From assembly GCF_000002865.3 (NCBI RefSeq), contig NW_001865040.1:2226743-2256861 (forward strand): DNA of 30,119 nt, in the 5' to 3' direction. This document shows positions 1-9,968 of the stretch, one piece after another. Each line of letters opens with the position of its first letter. The first letter of the stretch is position 1. The notes beneath the pieces are model-generated. The model had not been told where the DNA came from, ran no database searches, and was given only the letters and a program-made list of their open reading frames with translations. The DNA comes from Monosiga brevicollis MX1 (taxonomy: Eukaryota; Opisthokonta; Choanoflagellata; Craspedida; Salpingoecidae). A program made the translations under genes and the position numbers.

Positions 1-88
1 CACCCCCCCCCCCCCCCGCCCCCCGATCCTGCCCCCAACCGTTGGCTTGGCTCTGACAAATGTTCCTGACGAACGCCCATATCTTCAG
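1..88. repeat. Poly-C tract and intron 3' end upstream of the first visible PNP exon
   Basis: The window opens with a nearly pure C run (about positions 3-24, broken by one G). The rest up to a TTCAG acceptor at 84-88 reads as intron, because the PNP frame begins cleanly right after it. The run sits at the window edge, so I cannot tell whether it is a true homopolymer or an assembly artefact. Confidence 0.6.
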
Positions 89-1145
89 GACCACCTCAAC
101 TTTCCCGGCTTTGCGGTGCAAAACCCACTCGTGGGTCCCCACGGTACGCAAGGTGGCAGCACCAGAGCACGTAGCGCCCCCTTGGTTTCAATCCCCTTGT
201 AACACCGATACCGACCCTACCTGCTACCGATAGACGACCGCTACGGCGCCCGCTTTGTACCCATGTCCAAGCCCTACGACCGCAAGCTGCGCGATATTTT
301 CAAGCAAACCATTGATGGTATGTCGATGGCTGGTCTCCATTCCCGTGCCAGCCGACCGATCTGGATGCCACCTCCAACGCCTGCATCGATGGCTTGCTTT
401 CCATGTAGAGCAAAAGCTCATGTCAGCCTTCCGCACGGGCGTCTACGCCATGGTGGGTGGCCCAACCTACGAGTCACCGGCCGAAGCGCGCTTCATCAAG
501 TCTGCCGGTACGGCCTCCGTTGTCTCTGGGGCAAAGAAGAGCGACTGAACCAAAAGCACCCTGCAAGCCCATGAACACGAATACGCTCGCTTCAATCTGC
601 CTGCCTCTCTGCCCTGACTACTCGAGTACGCTTAATGCTCTACTGGTCCATTTTGCTAGGTGCCGATGCCGTGGGTATGAGCACGGTCCCGGAAGTCATC
701 GTGGCTATCCAGCAGGGCGTCAAGGTCAGGCACGCTGCGGGTCCGCTCTCATCTTCCGGCGTGCATAGATGCTTATTAGTGCGTTGGTGTTTTGACTTGT
801 TTGCCTCGTCTCATTAGTGCTTGGCTATGAGTCTGATCACCAACAAGGTTTGTTTCAAAGCACGCGCTGCGCCGAAAAAGGCTTGCAGTCCATCTCATGC
901 AAGGAAAACTCTATCCCAGCCCTTGCTTCTCTGTTCTTTTTTACTCTGTTTCGAGTTTCGAGGGCGCACTCATCATGACATGCCCAATTGGTCCCCTTCA
1001 GGTGGTTTTAAAGATTGACGACGACAACGAGCCCAACCATGCTGAAGTGCTGGAGGCCTCGCAAGCCCGGCAACCGGATGTGCAGCGCCTCTTTGTGGCG
1101 CTCAGCAAGAACGTCAAGGAAGCTCACGAGGCTGGCAAGCTCTGA
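89..1145 (+). CDS. PNP: Purine nucleoside phosphorylase, C-terminal part (5' end outside window)
   Basis: Splits inosine and guanosine with phosphate into base and ribose-1-phosphate in cytosolic purine salvage. Exons that join in phase: 89-143, 234-317, 409-507, 660-724, 818-847, 1002-1145, giving about 158 residues; the animal enzyme has about 289, so roughly the first 130 lie upstream. Visible family motifs in order: DHLNFPGF; RYGARFVPMSKPYDR; MVGGPTYESPAE, holding the purine-contacting Glu, with Tyr where the human enzyme has Phe; GADAVGMSTVPEVIVA, with the conserved Met; SLITNK, with the base-selecting Asn; and PNHAEVL, with the ribose-contacting His. Asn in the SLITNK segment fits a guanine/hypoxanthine enzyme rather than MTA phosphorylase. 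The 818-847 exon is only 30 bases. The gene converges on the isocitrate dehydrogenase gene. Identification is strong; exact splice sites are my reconstruction. Confidence 0.95.
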
Positions 1146-1605
1146 GTCAGGCTCGTGTGTATCGTGCTGCTTTGCTTCAACATCTGACCAAAGCGATTTG
1201 GAAAACTGAACCACATCAGATGACGCCAAGCATCTTCATTCCAGGCACTGGTATGGGCGCACAACACAGCAAGCACCTAAACTCAAATCAATTGGAGAGG
1301 CGTCGGCAGTCTGCTCCAACACCACTGCGTGGCAGCACTGAGGGCGTGCAACCGCTTGTGTTGCAAACTCACCAGTCGGAAGCGAGATAAGAAAACGTTG
1401 GTAACAAGAATGTGTTGAAAGAAAAAAAAAGCAAAAAAAAAAGAGAAGAAGAAGGCAAAACAAGAGTGATAGCGACGGGAAATGCAAGGTGGAGAAACGA
1501 CTTGGGGTCAGGTCACCCTATATCCATCAAAAGTATCAAGGCTCGGCAGGAATCGGGGAGGGACGCGCTGGGTTATGCGTAGATGGTGGGGCGCGTTGTG
1601 GACGC
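1146..1605. other. Convergent spacer between PNP and IDH3 alpha
   Basis: This holds the 3' untranslated regions of two converging genes. An A-rich stretch (about 1418-1465) is the only marked feature. I see no canonical AATAAA for either gene and no convincing coding frame: the open frame at 1489-1917 on the + strand mostly shadows the last IDH exon. Confidence 0.6.
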
Positions 1606-3060
1606 TTAAAGACGCTCGCAGACAGCCTTGGTGAACTCGCTGCAACGAGACTTGCCGCCAAGGTCACCCGTCAGGGTCTTGCCTTCGGCGATGGTAGCAA
1701 GGATGGCCGACTCGATACGGTCAGCAAAGTCGCCCAGGTTCATGTGTCGGAGCATCATTACGGAGCTGAGGACAAGGGCGGTGGGGTTGGCCTTGTCCTG
1801 GCCCGCGATATCGGGAGCGGTGCCGTGAACGGCCTCAAACATGGCAATACCACCGGCACCGATGTTACCGCTGGGAGTCAAGCCCAGACCACCGATGAGG
1901 CCGGCGCTCAAGTCTGAAAGAATGTCACCGTAGAGGTTGGGCATCACCAAAACGTCAAACTGGGTCGGGTCCTCGGTAATCTGTGACATACCAAAGACAA
2001 GCCGAGAGGATGAGACATTTGCTCCCTAGACTGGATGCTTGACAGGGCAAGACACAACTAGATCGGCGTGCAGCAGGTTCAAAGTTCTACAGAGGCAGAG
2101 CGAGTGGTTGCAACGCACCAAGAGGCAGGTCTTGTCCAGGAGCTGCTCCTCAAACTCAATGTCGGGGTAGCGGCTAGCAACCTCTTGGCAGCACTCAAGG
2201 AAGAGGCCATCAGACATCTTCATGATGTTGGCCTTGTGAACCGCGGTGACGCGCTTGCGGCCGGTGGAGCGGGCCATCTCAAAGGCGTAATTGGCCACGC
2301 GCATGGAGGCATCGCGGGTGATGAGCTTGATGGACTGCACAACGCCGGGCACCACCTCGTGCTCAACACCGCAGTATTCGCCCTCGGTGTTTTCACGGAT
2401 CAGAACAGTGTCGACGTTGTCGTAAGGGGTCTTGTAACCCACGATCGAGCGGCAGGGGCGCACGTTGGCAAAAAGGTCAAAGGTCTTGCGCAGCGTCAGA
2501 TTGAGCGAGGGGTGACCTTTGCCGATGGGGGTGCCCAAGGGACCCTTGAGGGCAATCTTGGTCGAGTTGATGCTCTCCTTGGCCGCCTCGGGGATGGTGG
2601 AACGACCGTACTTGTCAAAGGTGGGCGTCACGTCAACGTCCTCCCATTCAATGGGCGCCTACGTCCAATACGAGGCATGAGCGGTAAACCAGAACAGCAA
2701 GGATATGTGAACACGAAGAGTGAGGCTAGCGTGATGGCCTGAGTTTCGCGACACTTGCAGCGCGCGCAACACCCGTACTGATGTATGTCAGGTGGAGATG
2801 CAAATTGGCCCATACCTTGGCAGCGGCGAAAATTTGCTTCACGGCAGCCGAGATCTCGGGGCCAATACCATCACCAGGGATCATGGTTACCTTGGTGACC
2901 TGGGGGTGGGGTGTGAGGCACGGGATGCATGACCAAATAAGGATGAGATGAGGCAGGGTAGAACGCGACCGCAGATTCCGAGGTACAGGCCCCTTGCCCC
3001 CAGCATTTGCAGCCGCAAGGCTAGCTTGGGCGGCAAAAACGGAGTTGGCAGGGCGCGCGC

Positions 3061-3094
<34 letters not shown>

Positions 3095-3461
3095 AGAGAG
3101 AGAGAGAGACGAGCGTACCTCCATGTGGGCACGGGGCGTCACGCTCAGGTAGCGCTTGGCCTGGGTCTGAGTGATAGGTATAGTTGTACAGTGCAAAGGC
3201 AAACATCACAGACACGGTGAGGCAGCGCGGCGAGCGCCAGCAAGCTGGCGGGAAAGGACTCACAAAAAGGGGCACCTGCACACATCCTGCGTTCCGCGAC
3301 ACGTGTATTGAACTAACCAACCAAACCTCTGCCTGCCCCTCTGCCCATCTCCTGTGCACCCCCATTGTCCTCCACTGCCTCTACCTCTGCGTCCCAGCCA
3401 GCTCCCAAGCCGAAGCGTGCTGCGCTGAGCAACGTACCAACAAGCTACGACGAGCCATCAT
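1606..3461 (-). CDS. IDH3A: Isocitrate dehydrogenase [NAD], alpha-type subunit, mitochondrial
   Basis: TCA-cycle enzyme: isocitrate plus NAD+ to 2-oxoglutarate, CO2 and NADH, acting in the mitochondrial matrix. Exons in transcription order: 3461-3438, 3166-3119, 2899-2816, 2658-2119, 1980-1606, all joining in phase 0. The product is 356 residues; the human alpha subunit has 366. The N-terminus, read across three small exons, is Arg/Ser/Leu-rich (MMARRSLL then [16 protein letters not shown]), as expected of a mitochondrial presequence. Core motifs: [15 protein letters not shown]; the Arg-rich substrate segment [29 protein letters not shown] with the catalytic Tyr; [13 protein letters not shown] with the catalytic Lys; [14 protein letters not shown] with metal-binding Asp residues; and [13 protein letters not shown] for the nucleotide. 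The segments match alpha, not beta/gamma, subunits. The start is the first ATG of a tandem pair (3461 or 3458). It diverges from the GPCR gene. Confidence 0.95.
3063..3110. repeat. A29 followed by (GA)n inside IDH3A intron 2
   Basis: Positions 3063-3091 are 29 consecutive A, followed by a GA run to about 3109. On the transcribed (-) strand this reads (CT)n then T29, starting a few bases after the 5' splice site at 3118. It is a simple-sequence tract within an intron, prone to length variation. Confidence 0.95.
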
Positions 3462-4442
3462 GATGACCGGTGGTGGGGTCGGAAGATCAAGGCGCACGGG
3501 GGGGAGATGGGGAAGGAGAAAAGTGCAAACTGGCTCAGAGACACGAAAGGAACAGGGACAGAGACCGAGAGACTGGTAAGGCAAAGCGAAGACGGGCAGA
3601 GATGGAGAGTATGTGAGGAAGAGTGGAAGAGGAGAGGGGGAGCGGTGGTGCAGAGCAAGAGGAAGAAGACAAGGAAAAGCAGAGAAAATGAAGGATTGGG
3701 GCAGAGACACAGAGACAAAGGGACTACCAGGCTCAGCCCGAAGAGACACATCAAAGTCAGCAAGACCGAGAAAGAGAGGGGCAAAGAGTCAAAAAGCACA
3801 GGTACATGTGGCATAGACAAAGACATAGGGCAGAAGCTTGAGCTTGTGTGGCATTTGGTAGCGATAGAGCAGAGACAGTTGGTAGCACTCTGGAGATGTC
3901 ACTCTTCTTGCAAAGAGAAGATGGGGTCACTTTATACACTGGAACAGAAAGAGCCCGTCGACCTGTTCTCTTTCCGAGGGGTATTTGACATATTAGTGTT
4001 GATGCTGATGAGGCAATCCATGTCATGAGCTGCGGACACAAACCGGAATGCCCGCCATTTGCCATTCTGACCCTGTCGCCCGCCCCCCACACACACACAC
4101 ACACACACACCGGTTCCACACAAACGAAGACGTGAATGTACGGTGCATAAGAATGCACATGGCACTCGGATCGAAAGCCATGACACATTCCCATCGCTGT
4201 GGCATCTTGGATGGGCTTGCAGGAAGCAAGCGCCACACTCACACTGCCGATGGCGATGGCCAAGCCCATTTCCCACCGTGTGTCTCGTTGATGTGCCGGT
4301 GTCCAGAGATCACGGCACCGTCAATCCCTCTCCTCGATCAGCTCTGTGCCCGTGAACCCCCGACCCTCAAGCCGAAGGGGCTTGTGGTGTCCATTCCCTC
4401 GCCCTCTCGTTCTGTTACCAGCCTTAATTCCCGCCGACACGT
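3462..4442. promoter_or_regulatory. Divergent intergenic region between IDH3 alpha and the GPCR
   Basis: About 980 bases separate two divergent start codons, so both promoters should lie here. The 3480-3830 part is purine-rich on the + strand. It gives long open frames on both strands with low-complexity Arg/Lys/Glu or Ser/Leu/Pro translations, which I read as composition artefacts. A CA microsatellite lies at 4088-4110. I see no clear TATA box or other named element. Confidence 0.55.
4088..4110. repeat. (CA)11 microsatellite
   Basis: An uninterrupted CA dinucleotide run, preceded by a short C run, in the divergent spacer about 330 bases upstream of the GPCR start. Confidence 0.97.
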
Positions 4443-7400
4443 ATGTCGGCCACGCCAATCACCCCGAGGAAAATGCGACGAGCCATAATCCATACCCTTG
4501 TCCTGGGCGGTGTCCTGCTGCTTGGCCTGCCGCCCGGCTTGACCCAAGTCCAAACCGCAGATGTCAATGCGATACCGCGCGCTGCCTGTTTTCGTGGTGA
4601 ACCCTGCACCTGTCCAGCAGCCGATGAGGTTGTCGTGCACAGTCTGAACGCCGAGGGCACCTGTACCAGCTGCAGTTGCGAAACACACCCCAAGCTGGCG
4701 GCAGCCCTCAACAGCTCTTTGTCTTGTCCTGCCGATACACCCTGTCTTTGTGCACCCACCTTTACCCCGCACTACTTTCCGGACGAAACACGTCCAGACT
4801 GTACCCGATGCGAGTGCCTGCCATGGGTCACCAGCCCGTCACCCTGGCTGACCAGTACAAAGGCGCAACGCAGCCTGCGCCAAGACGCGTGCTTCTGCGC
4901 AGCTCACAGCCTGGATGCGGGCGCACTACGCCGCACTCGCTGCGGGCATGAAGTGCACCTGGCCTGCCCCGCCTCCAAACCGTACGGCCATGTCGCCGTG
5001 GCCTGCCTGCCCAGCTCGGACGGAACTGACGGAACTTGGTCTGCCCCCCTCGAGGCCTGCCAAGCCACCAATGCCGCAGATCTGCTGGCCGATGCCATGC
5101 GCCTCGATACCTGGCCCGCCGTCAATGTCTCGCGCTGGCTTCGCGTCTTGGAAGCCTTTGTTCAAAATCCTCCCGCCCTTCTCACAGGCCAGAGTGCCAA
5201 TTTTCTCAGCATGACGCTGGAGCTGACCCTGCGCGAAGCGGTCTTCCTGGACAAGCTGCTCCCCGGCGACTGGCAACGGCTGCTGGAAGCTTTGGACGCC
5301 TACCAAAACCTCGACGGTGGGGCTCTCTGGGCATTCGAGGCTCAGACCGTATACCGGCGAGCTTGGGCGGGTCTCGTGCGCCGATTCGCCCTGCTCCTCG
5401 CCCGCACCAGCACGCCACACCTCTCCTCCCGCCGCCTAGATATCCAGTGGCTCGATGAGAACAAAGCCCGGGACATCGCCACCGAGGATGTCTTGGTGCT
5501 CAGACCCGCTCGCCAGCCTTCTGCATACACGCTTGTGCCCCTGCCCTCATTGACCGCTGCCCTTGAGAACGGAACGTCGACCATGCGCCTCATCTATGCG
5601 CACCTGGGCCGCTTCCCGGCCTCAACTCGCCTTCAGCTGGCCCCTGCCGCGTTGGCCCGGATTCCCGGCCCGCTCGTCGTGACCCAACGCCCCAGCCGCA
5701 TTCTCGTGCTGGCCACCGACCTGCAGACTGAAGCCATGCTCGAGACTGATCTCTTTTACAGCGAGCCACTGGCCGCCAAATTGGGGACGGCTGCCACCGC
5801 CACTGCATCTCTTGCCTCATCCAGCACACCAAGCACTGCTGCATCTTCAACCGCCTCCACGGCCAACCTGGCCACGACGCTGCTTTGCGTGCGCTGGACT
5901 CTGGTCGCTGGATACGGTGGAGCTTGGGATCCAGCCAACTGTACCACCAACTATGCTGGCGACCTGGCGGAATGCCGGTGCAAGGAACCAGGTGTCATTG
6001 CGCTGCTGCCCCTGACTCAGGTGGCGAGCCCACCAACCGCCATTCCGCCGACGTCGACTCTGTCGATCAGTGATGTGCCCCAAGCCAGCTCCCAAGCCCT
6101 CCACCACCAGCTGAGCCCACCTACCGCCATCCTGCTTGTCACCGCCGCTGGTCTCTGCCTGGTTGTCGCAGCACTCTATTCTATTCTCATGTGGCGCAAG
6201 GAGATGTTGCGCACCGATCGACGCCAGCGGCATCTTGTTGTGGGCATGGCCCTCGTCGCTGCCGTAGCAATTGCCGCCATGCTGCTGATTCAGCCCGGTG
6301 CCCTCCACCTGCCCATAGCCACAGTTGCCGTTTTGGCGGGACAGGGTCTAGCATATGCCGTTCTCTCCCAGCTCTTGCTCATCAGTATCCTGGCCGGGCA
6401 GGGTTTGCGAGACGTAGAGGCCCTGCCGCGTCCCTGGCGCCTCGTGATAGCCTGGGGCATCCCAGTTGCACTGGTGGCGGTGCATGAGATCCTGTGGGCC
6501 ATGGACCTGGGCGGTAGCATTGGCATTCTTTCACCCACCGAAATGGCTGGCTTTGAAGGCTTGCAACGCTGGATCGCCCTTGGTGCGCTGCTTGGCCTCG
6601 GCGCGACCACCCTTGCTGCCATTGTAGTCCTCCACCGCCGCATGCAGCGACACACCGCCGTTACCGACACCAACGTGCACGCTCAGTGGGAGCGTCAACT
6701 CAACACGGTTGAGCTCCCGACGATATCGGCCATACTATTCGTACTGGCTCAAACGCTGGGCTGGATTGCCCTCCAGGCCTCAACGAGCGAGAGCACAGCG
6801 GTGGGCTGGTACCTCGAGTTGGCCGGCGCAACCCTGATCTGCCTAGCTGCGTTGGCCTTTACCATCATGACTTGTTGGCAGAACCGTGACGTCTACACTT
6901 GGCTCTGCCCCTGTGCGGCTCCTCCCGAGTCCCCACGTTTGGCCTCGATGAAGAAACGTAAAATGTCCGACGTGGGCAAGCTCATGCAAAACTTACAAGC
7001 CTCGGTGCGACGCAGTAATCGGGCCAGTGCAGCGAGTGCATTGCAATGGGATGACTCGGATATGCCCAGCACCCTGCCCCATGTGCGGCCAGGTCTGGGG
7101 CGTGCCTCCCACATGACCAGTTACACCAGCTTGATTGAGCGTGCGCGCACGACAGGGGTCCAGTCTCCCAATTTGGAAAATGGCCTGGACATGAACTTGG
7201 ATGATGATGAGCTTTACGCTCCCTCGCAAACTGGCAGCGTAAATGGCGACGCTGATCCCATGGCTCTATTTACATTGGCTGCTGACATGTGCATTGATCA
7301 AGGTCTCAACGCCCCTGCGCCCCCGCTTGCACCCGGTTCGATGCACGCACCGAGCACCATCCGCCGGCACACCTCTCGGCACGCCAATCGCCATATTGAT

Positions 7401-7601
7401 GCCATTCGTTTGGCTGCCATTGAGGCTGCCAACGAACTTCAGGCCGCATACTCGGCCTACTACTCGTCGTCTGCCTCCAGCCCTCGCGCAACGCCACCGC
7501 TGGAACTTCCAAGCTCGCAAGAACTCGCAGCCGCATCAACTTTTCGCTTGCCTCGAGGCTCCCTCCTCCTAGAAAACGTTGAACACGACAGCATGACTTA
7601 G
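4443..7601 (+). CDS. Adhesion-type (GAIN/GPS) seven-transmembrane receptor
   Basis: A plasma-membrane receptor of 1052 residues in one uninterrupted frame. Order: signal peptide (from Met1 or better Met11, MRRAIIHTLVLGGVLLLG); two six-cysteine modules at C49-C79 and C95-C125 with identical spacing C-x5-C-x-C-x16-C-x2-C-x-C; a Cys-rich segment at about 150-206 ending DGTWSAPLEAC, like a hormone-receptor (HRM) domain; a GAIN-like stretch at about 207-480; a GPS motif at about 482-520, with CVRW, GGAWDPANC and CRC; seven hydrophobic helices at about 560-582, 596-620, 622-650, 663-687, 707-732, 756-780 and 786-812; and a 240-residue Ser-rich tail. The layout matches family B2 (adhesion) GPCRs. 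The GPS lacks the HL-T/S cleavage triad: Glu-Pro-Gly follows CRCK. Ligand unknown. Absence of introns is unusual here. The GAIN and HRM calls rest on pattern only. Confidence 0.9.
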   Translation: MSATPITPRKMRRAIIHTLVLGGVLLLGLPPGLTQVQTADVNAIPRAACFRGEPCTCPAADEVVVHSLNAEGTCTSCSCETHPKLAAALNSSLSCPADTPCLCAPTFTPHYFPDETRPDCTRCECLPWVTSPSPWLTSTKAQRSLRQDACFCAAHSLDAGALRRTRCGHEVHLACPASKPYGHVAVACLPSSDGTDGTWSAPLEACQATNAADLLADAMRLDTWPAVNVSRWLRVLEAFVQNPPALLTGQSANFLSMTLELTLREAVFLDKLLPGDWQRLLEALDAYQNLDGGALWAFEAQTVYRRAWAGLVRRFALLLARTSTPHLSSRRLDIQWLDENKARDIATEDVLVLRPARQPSAYTLVPLPSLTAALENGTSTMRLIYAHLGRFPASTRLQLAPAALARIPGPLVVTQRPSRILVLATDLQTEAMLETDLFYSEPLAAKLGTAATATASLASSSTPSTAASSTASTANLATTLLCVRWTLVAGYGGAWDPANCTTNYAGDLAECRCKEPGVIALLPLTQVASPPTAIPPTSTLSISDVPQASSQALHHQLSPPTAILLVTAAGLCLVVAALYSILMWRKEMLRTDRRQRHLVVGMALVAAVAIAAMLLIQPGALHLPIATVAVLAGQGLAYAVLSQLLLISILAGQGLRDVEALPRPWRLVIAWGIPVALVAVHEILWAMDLGGSIGILSPTEMAGFEGLQRWIALGALLGLGATTLAAIVVLHRRMQRHTAVTDTNVHAQWERQLNTVELPTISAILFVLAQTLGWIALQASTSESTAVGWYLELAGATLICLAALAFTIMTCWQNRDVYTWLCPCAAPPESPRLASMKKRKMSDVGKLMQNLQASVRRSNRASAASALQWDDSDMPSTLPHVRPGLGRASHMTSYTSLIERARTTGVQSPNLENGLDMNLDDDELYAPSQTGSVNGDADPMALFTLAADMCIDQGLNAPAPPLAPGSMHAPSTIRRHTSRHANRHIDAIRLAAIEAANELQAAYSAYYSSSASSPRATPPLELPSSQELAAASTFRLPRGSLLLENVEHDSMT

Positions 7602-7945
7602 CTGCCCGCGTTTTTCGAGACGTTCTATTTAAAGCCCGCATGGAATGGTAGCTTAATCGATCCGGTGGCCCGTACCCCGTACCCACGGTGGAGCCTGCCA
7701 AGCCAGAAAGAATAACTTGCAGATTTGTTGACACGAACAAATTGATTCACTGCACATATAGCACATATACGTGAAGTTTGAGGCTTGAGAGGCTCAAGCA
7801 CTTCCACACTCCCCAAGAAGACAGCTCTGCTGCTCCAGGGCACACACCAAAACATGGCAAACACAACAAAATGTGCTTGGGCGGGCAGACATACAGACAC
7901 CATAACAAACTGGCTAACAACAAAGGTCGCAAGTAATTCACTCGA
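7602..7945. other. Convergent spacer between GPCR and DUF1295 gene
   Basis: This contains the 3' untranslated regions of two converging genes. An AT-rich motif (TCTATTTAAAG near 7623) follows the GPCR stop, but I see no textbook AATAAA. No coding frame with family features was found. Confidence 0.55.
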
Positions 7946-9968
7946 TTACACTCGATGGACTGTGTGCTCGGTCGGTGCAGCTGCAGCGCGTGGTTGCGAC
8001 GTTTGAGTGTTCTCGACCGTGCTGCGCATGTCCCGATTAGCAGCCTGCATCGCCTCTTGCTCGGGATCGTATTCATACATGGGCAGCTCAAAGCAGAACA
8101 AGCGCTTGGTCCAAAGTGGCATACGCTGCACCGTTGAAATGGTTGCACAAATGTGTGGAAAGCGTGAGAACGTGCAAAATAGATTGTTTCGAGGTGCAAA
8201 GGGCACATGTTCGTTCGTACCTTGTATAGATAAGGAATGAAAGGGATCAAGGGTGGCGTGCGCTCGCGATACCGAAGATACCTGTTTTTCTGCTCTTCAG
8301 TCTATTCCGTCCCAAAACAGCAGCACGACATGAGACCCAGGAAAAAGCGTGATCCAGGGTGATGGCGCGATGACAGTGCTCCCAAGTTTACCTTCATGTA
8401 GCGCTTCTGAGACTGGCCTTCCGCCGTTGGGATGCCGCTGAGGAAGAGCAGAAGAATCATGGTCAAGAGGGGGCTCAAGATAGTGACCCATCTGCGGCGG
8501 CCAGAGGAGTGACAGCCAGAGCGATGATGCCACCACAATGCACATGTGAGTGATTGCGATCGGTCGAATGACTGAGGTGTGACGAGTTGGCTTCAGCGCC
8601 ACGTTCAGCTTGCAGCTGTTTGACGATGCTACGGGCAAACTCTATCTTACCCCCAGTGATCGTTGCCGGGAATTTCAAACACACTCGTGGCGGAAATGAA
8701 AATGCCCCACCACATCAAAATTTCTCCAGCGTAGTTGGGGTGCCGAGAGGCCGCCCTGTTGACGCCGCAAATTCCATGAGTAAGGCGGAAAGGTGCAACC
8801 CAACTCTTCTTGTGTAACTAGCCTCAATGCCAGGGCTCGCCGCCAACGCACAGACACATGGGTGTGCACGGTCAGGAACAGTCACCACGCACCAAGGGCC
8901 CTCATCGCAAAAGTCGGCAGAATCGGCTTCCTGCTTGAAATAAAACTTGGTAATGTCCGCCGACATCTGTAGGTCAAGCAGGAGTCAGTCTTGTGCCACA
9001 CCTGTACCACCTCGACCCTTCCCATAACCACCCTTGCAGCAGTGTGGGTGCGCGTGGCACTCGAGGCGCACCTGGAGCATAAAACCAATCAAGAAAAGAG
9101 CCCAGCCAATGTAATCGCCTTCGTTGAGGGCTGGATCGTCCTCGTCGCCATTGACAAACGTAACTAAAGAACATGTACGGGGTGAGTCGAGAAGCTATGC
9201 GGTGACACCCTCAGAAGCACGCTGAACCACATCTTGGGCTGAAGCAAACTCACCGGGAAGAGACACGACCCAGACCCAAATCTACAGCCGAGGCCGGCCA
9301 ATGTCAAAGGAATGTAGTGAGCACGAGACCATAAGGGGAAGGGGAGGGGGGGAGGGGGGATTGAAGCAAAGGGATTGGCACAAACTATGGTGCGCAACAT
9401 ACCATTTGGAAGATGAAAAAAGAGAGGAATTTGAAAAAGCTGTCTCGGGTGCCATCAAACCGAGCATCCTTGCCACGACTCAAAACACGAATGAGGAGGA
9501 AGAGGGCGAGGTAGAGCTTTGAGAGGGCAACCATGCCCGTCAACACGGCCTAGATGGATGAAAGGTGGTCGGGGTAGCGAGATGAATGATTCCGAATAGA
9601 ATCAGAGGCTTGACACCCGTCTTTGGATTTCTTCTTCGGGTGGGATCGGAAGCTGTGCACGTACTTGACGGGCATAAAAGGTGTCACCAAGTCCAAAGGT
9701 GAGAAAGGCTATGAGGGCAAAGTTGGTACCACCGGCAAAATCTGTCACCTGCCCAACGGGGGATTCAAGGTCGCACGCCGGACGCAACGAAGCAAGGTAA
9801 GTAAATTGATGCTAGCCCATGGTGACTCGTGCACGGCATCTGCAGCCGCACCTTATCAAACTTGAAGGTGTAGGCCACGGCAAAAAAAACGAGCTGATAA
9901 CCGACTGTGACTAGCGCCGTGAGCCCCAAGAAGTGGGTATCCCCGGGAAGTACATCGCCAATGGCCAT
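7946..9968 (-). CDS. DUF1295 / steroid 5-alpha-reductase-fold integral membrane protein
   Basis: A predicted polytopic membrane protein of 331 residues from ten in-phase exons: 9968-9852, 9748-9665, 9549-9403, 9281-9254, 9163-9072, 8966-8893, 8755-8651, 8491-8392, 8289-8221, 8125-7946. About seven hydrophobic segments are visible, for example at about 12-36, 48-61, 72-90, 108-130, 136-152, 188-206 and 214-233. Hallmarks in order: FKFDKVTDFAGGTNFALIAF; SRGKDARFDGTRDSFFKF; WVWVVSLPV; then ASRHPNYAGEILMWWGIF. The last is the conserved C-terminal block shared with SRD5A reductases, sterol reductases and ICMT, where cofactor binds in those families. The length is normal for eukaryotic DUF1295 proteins. 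A lipid or steroid reductase role is likely from family membership, but the substrate is unknown. The polar 59-residue tail is poorly conserved. The 9281-9254 exon is only 28 bases. Confidence 0.9.

Noticed and set aside
2068-2742. A 224-residue open frame on the + strand
   Set aside because: It lies opposite the main IDH3 alpha exon; its Val/Gly/Asp-rich translation is the usual shadow of GC-rich codon usage.
3381-3826. Ser/Leu/Pro-rich and Arg/Lys/Glu-rich open frames on both strands
   Set aside because: They arise from a purine-biased low-complexity stretch in the divergent spacer.
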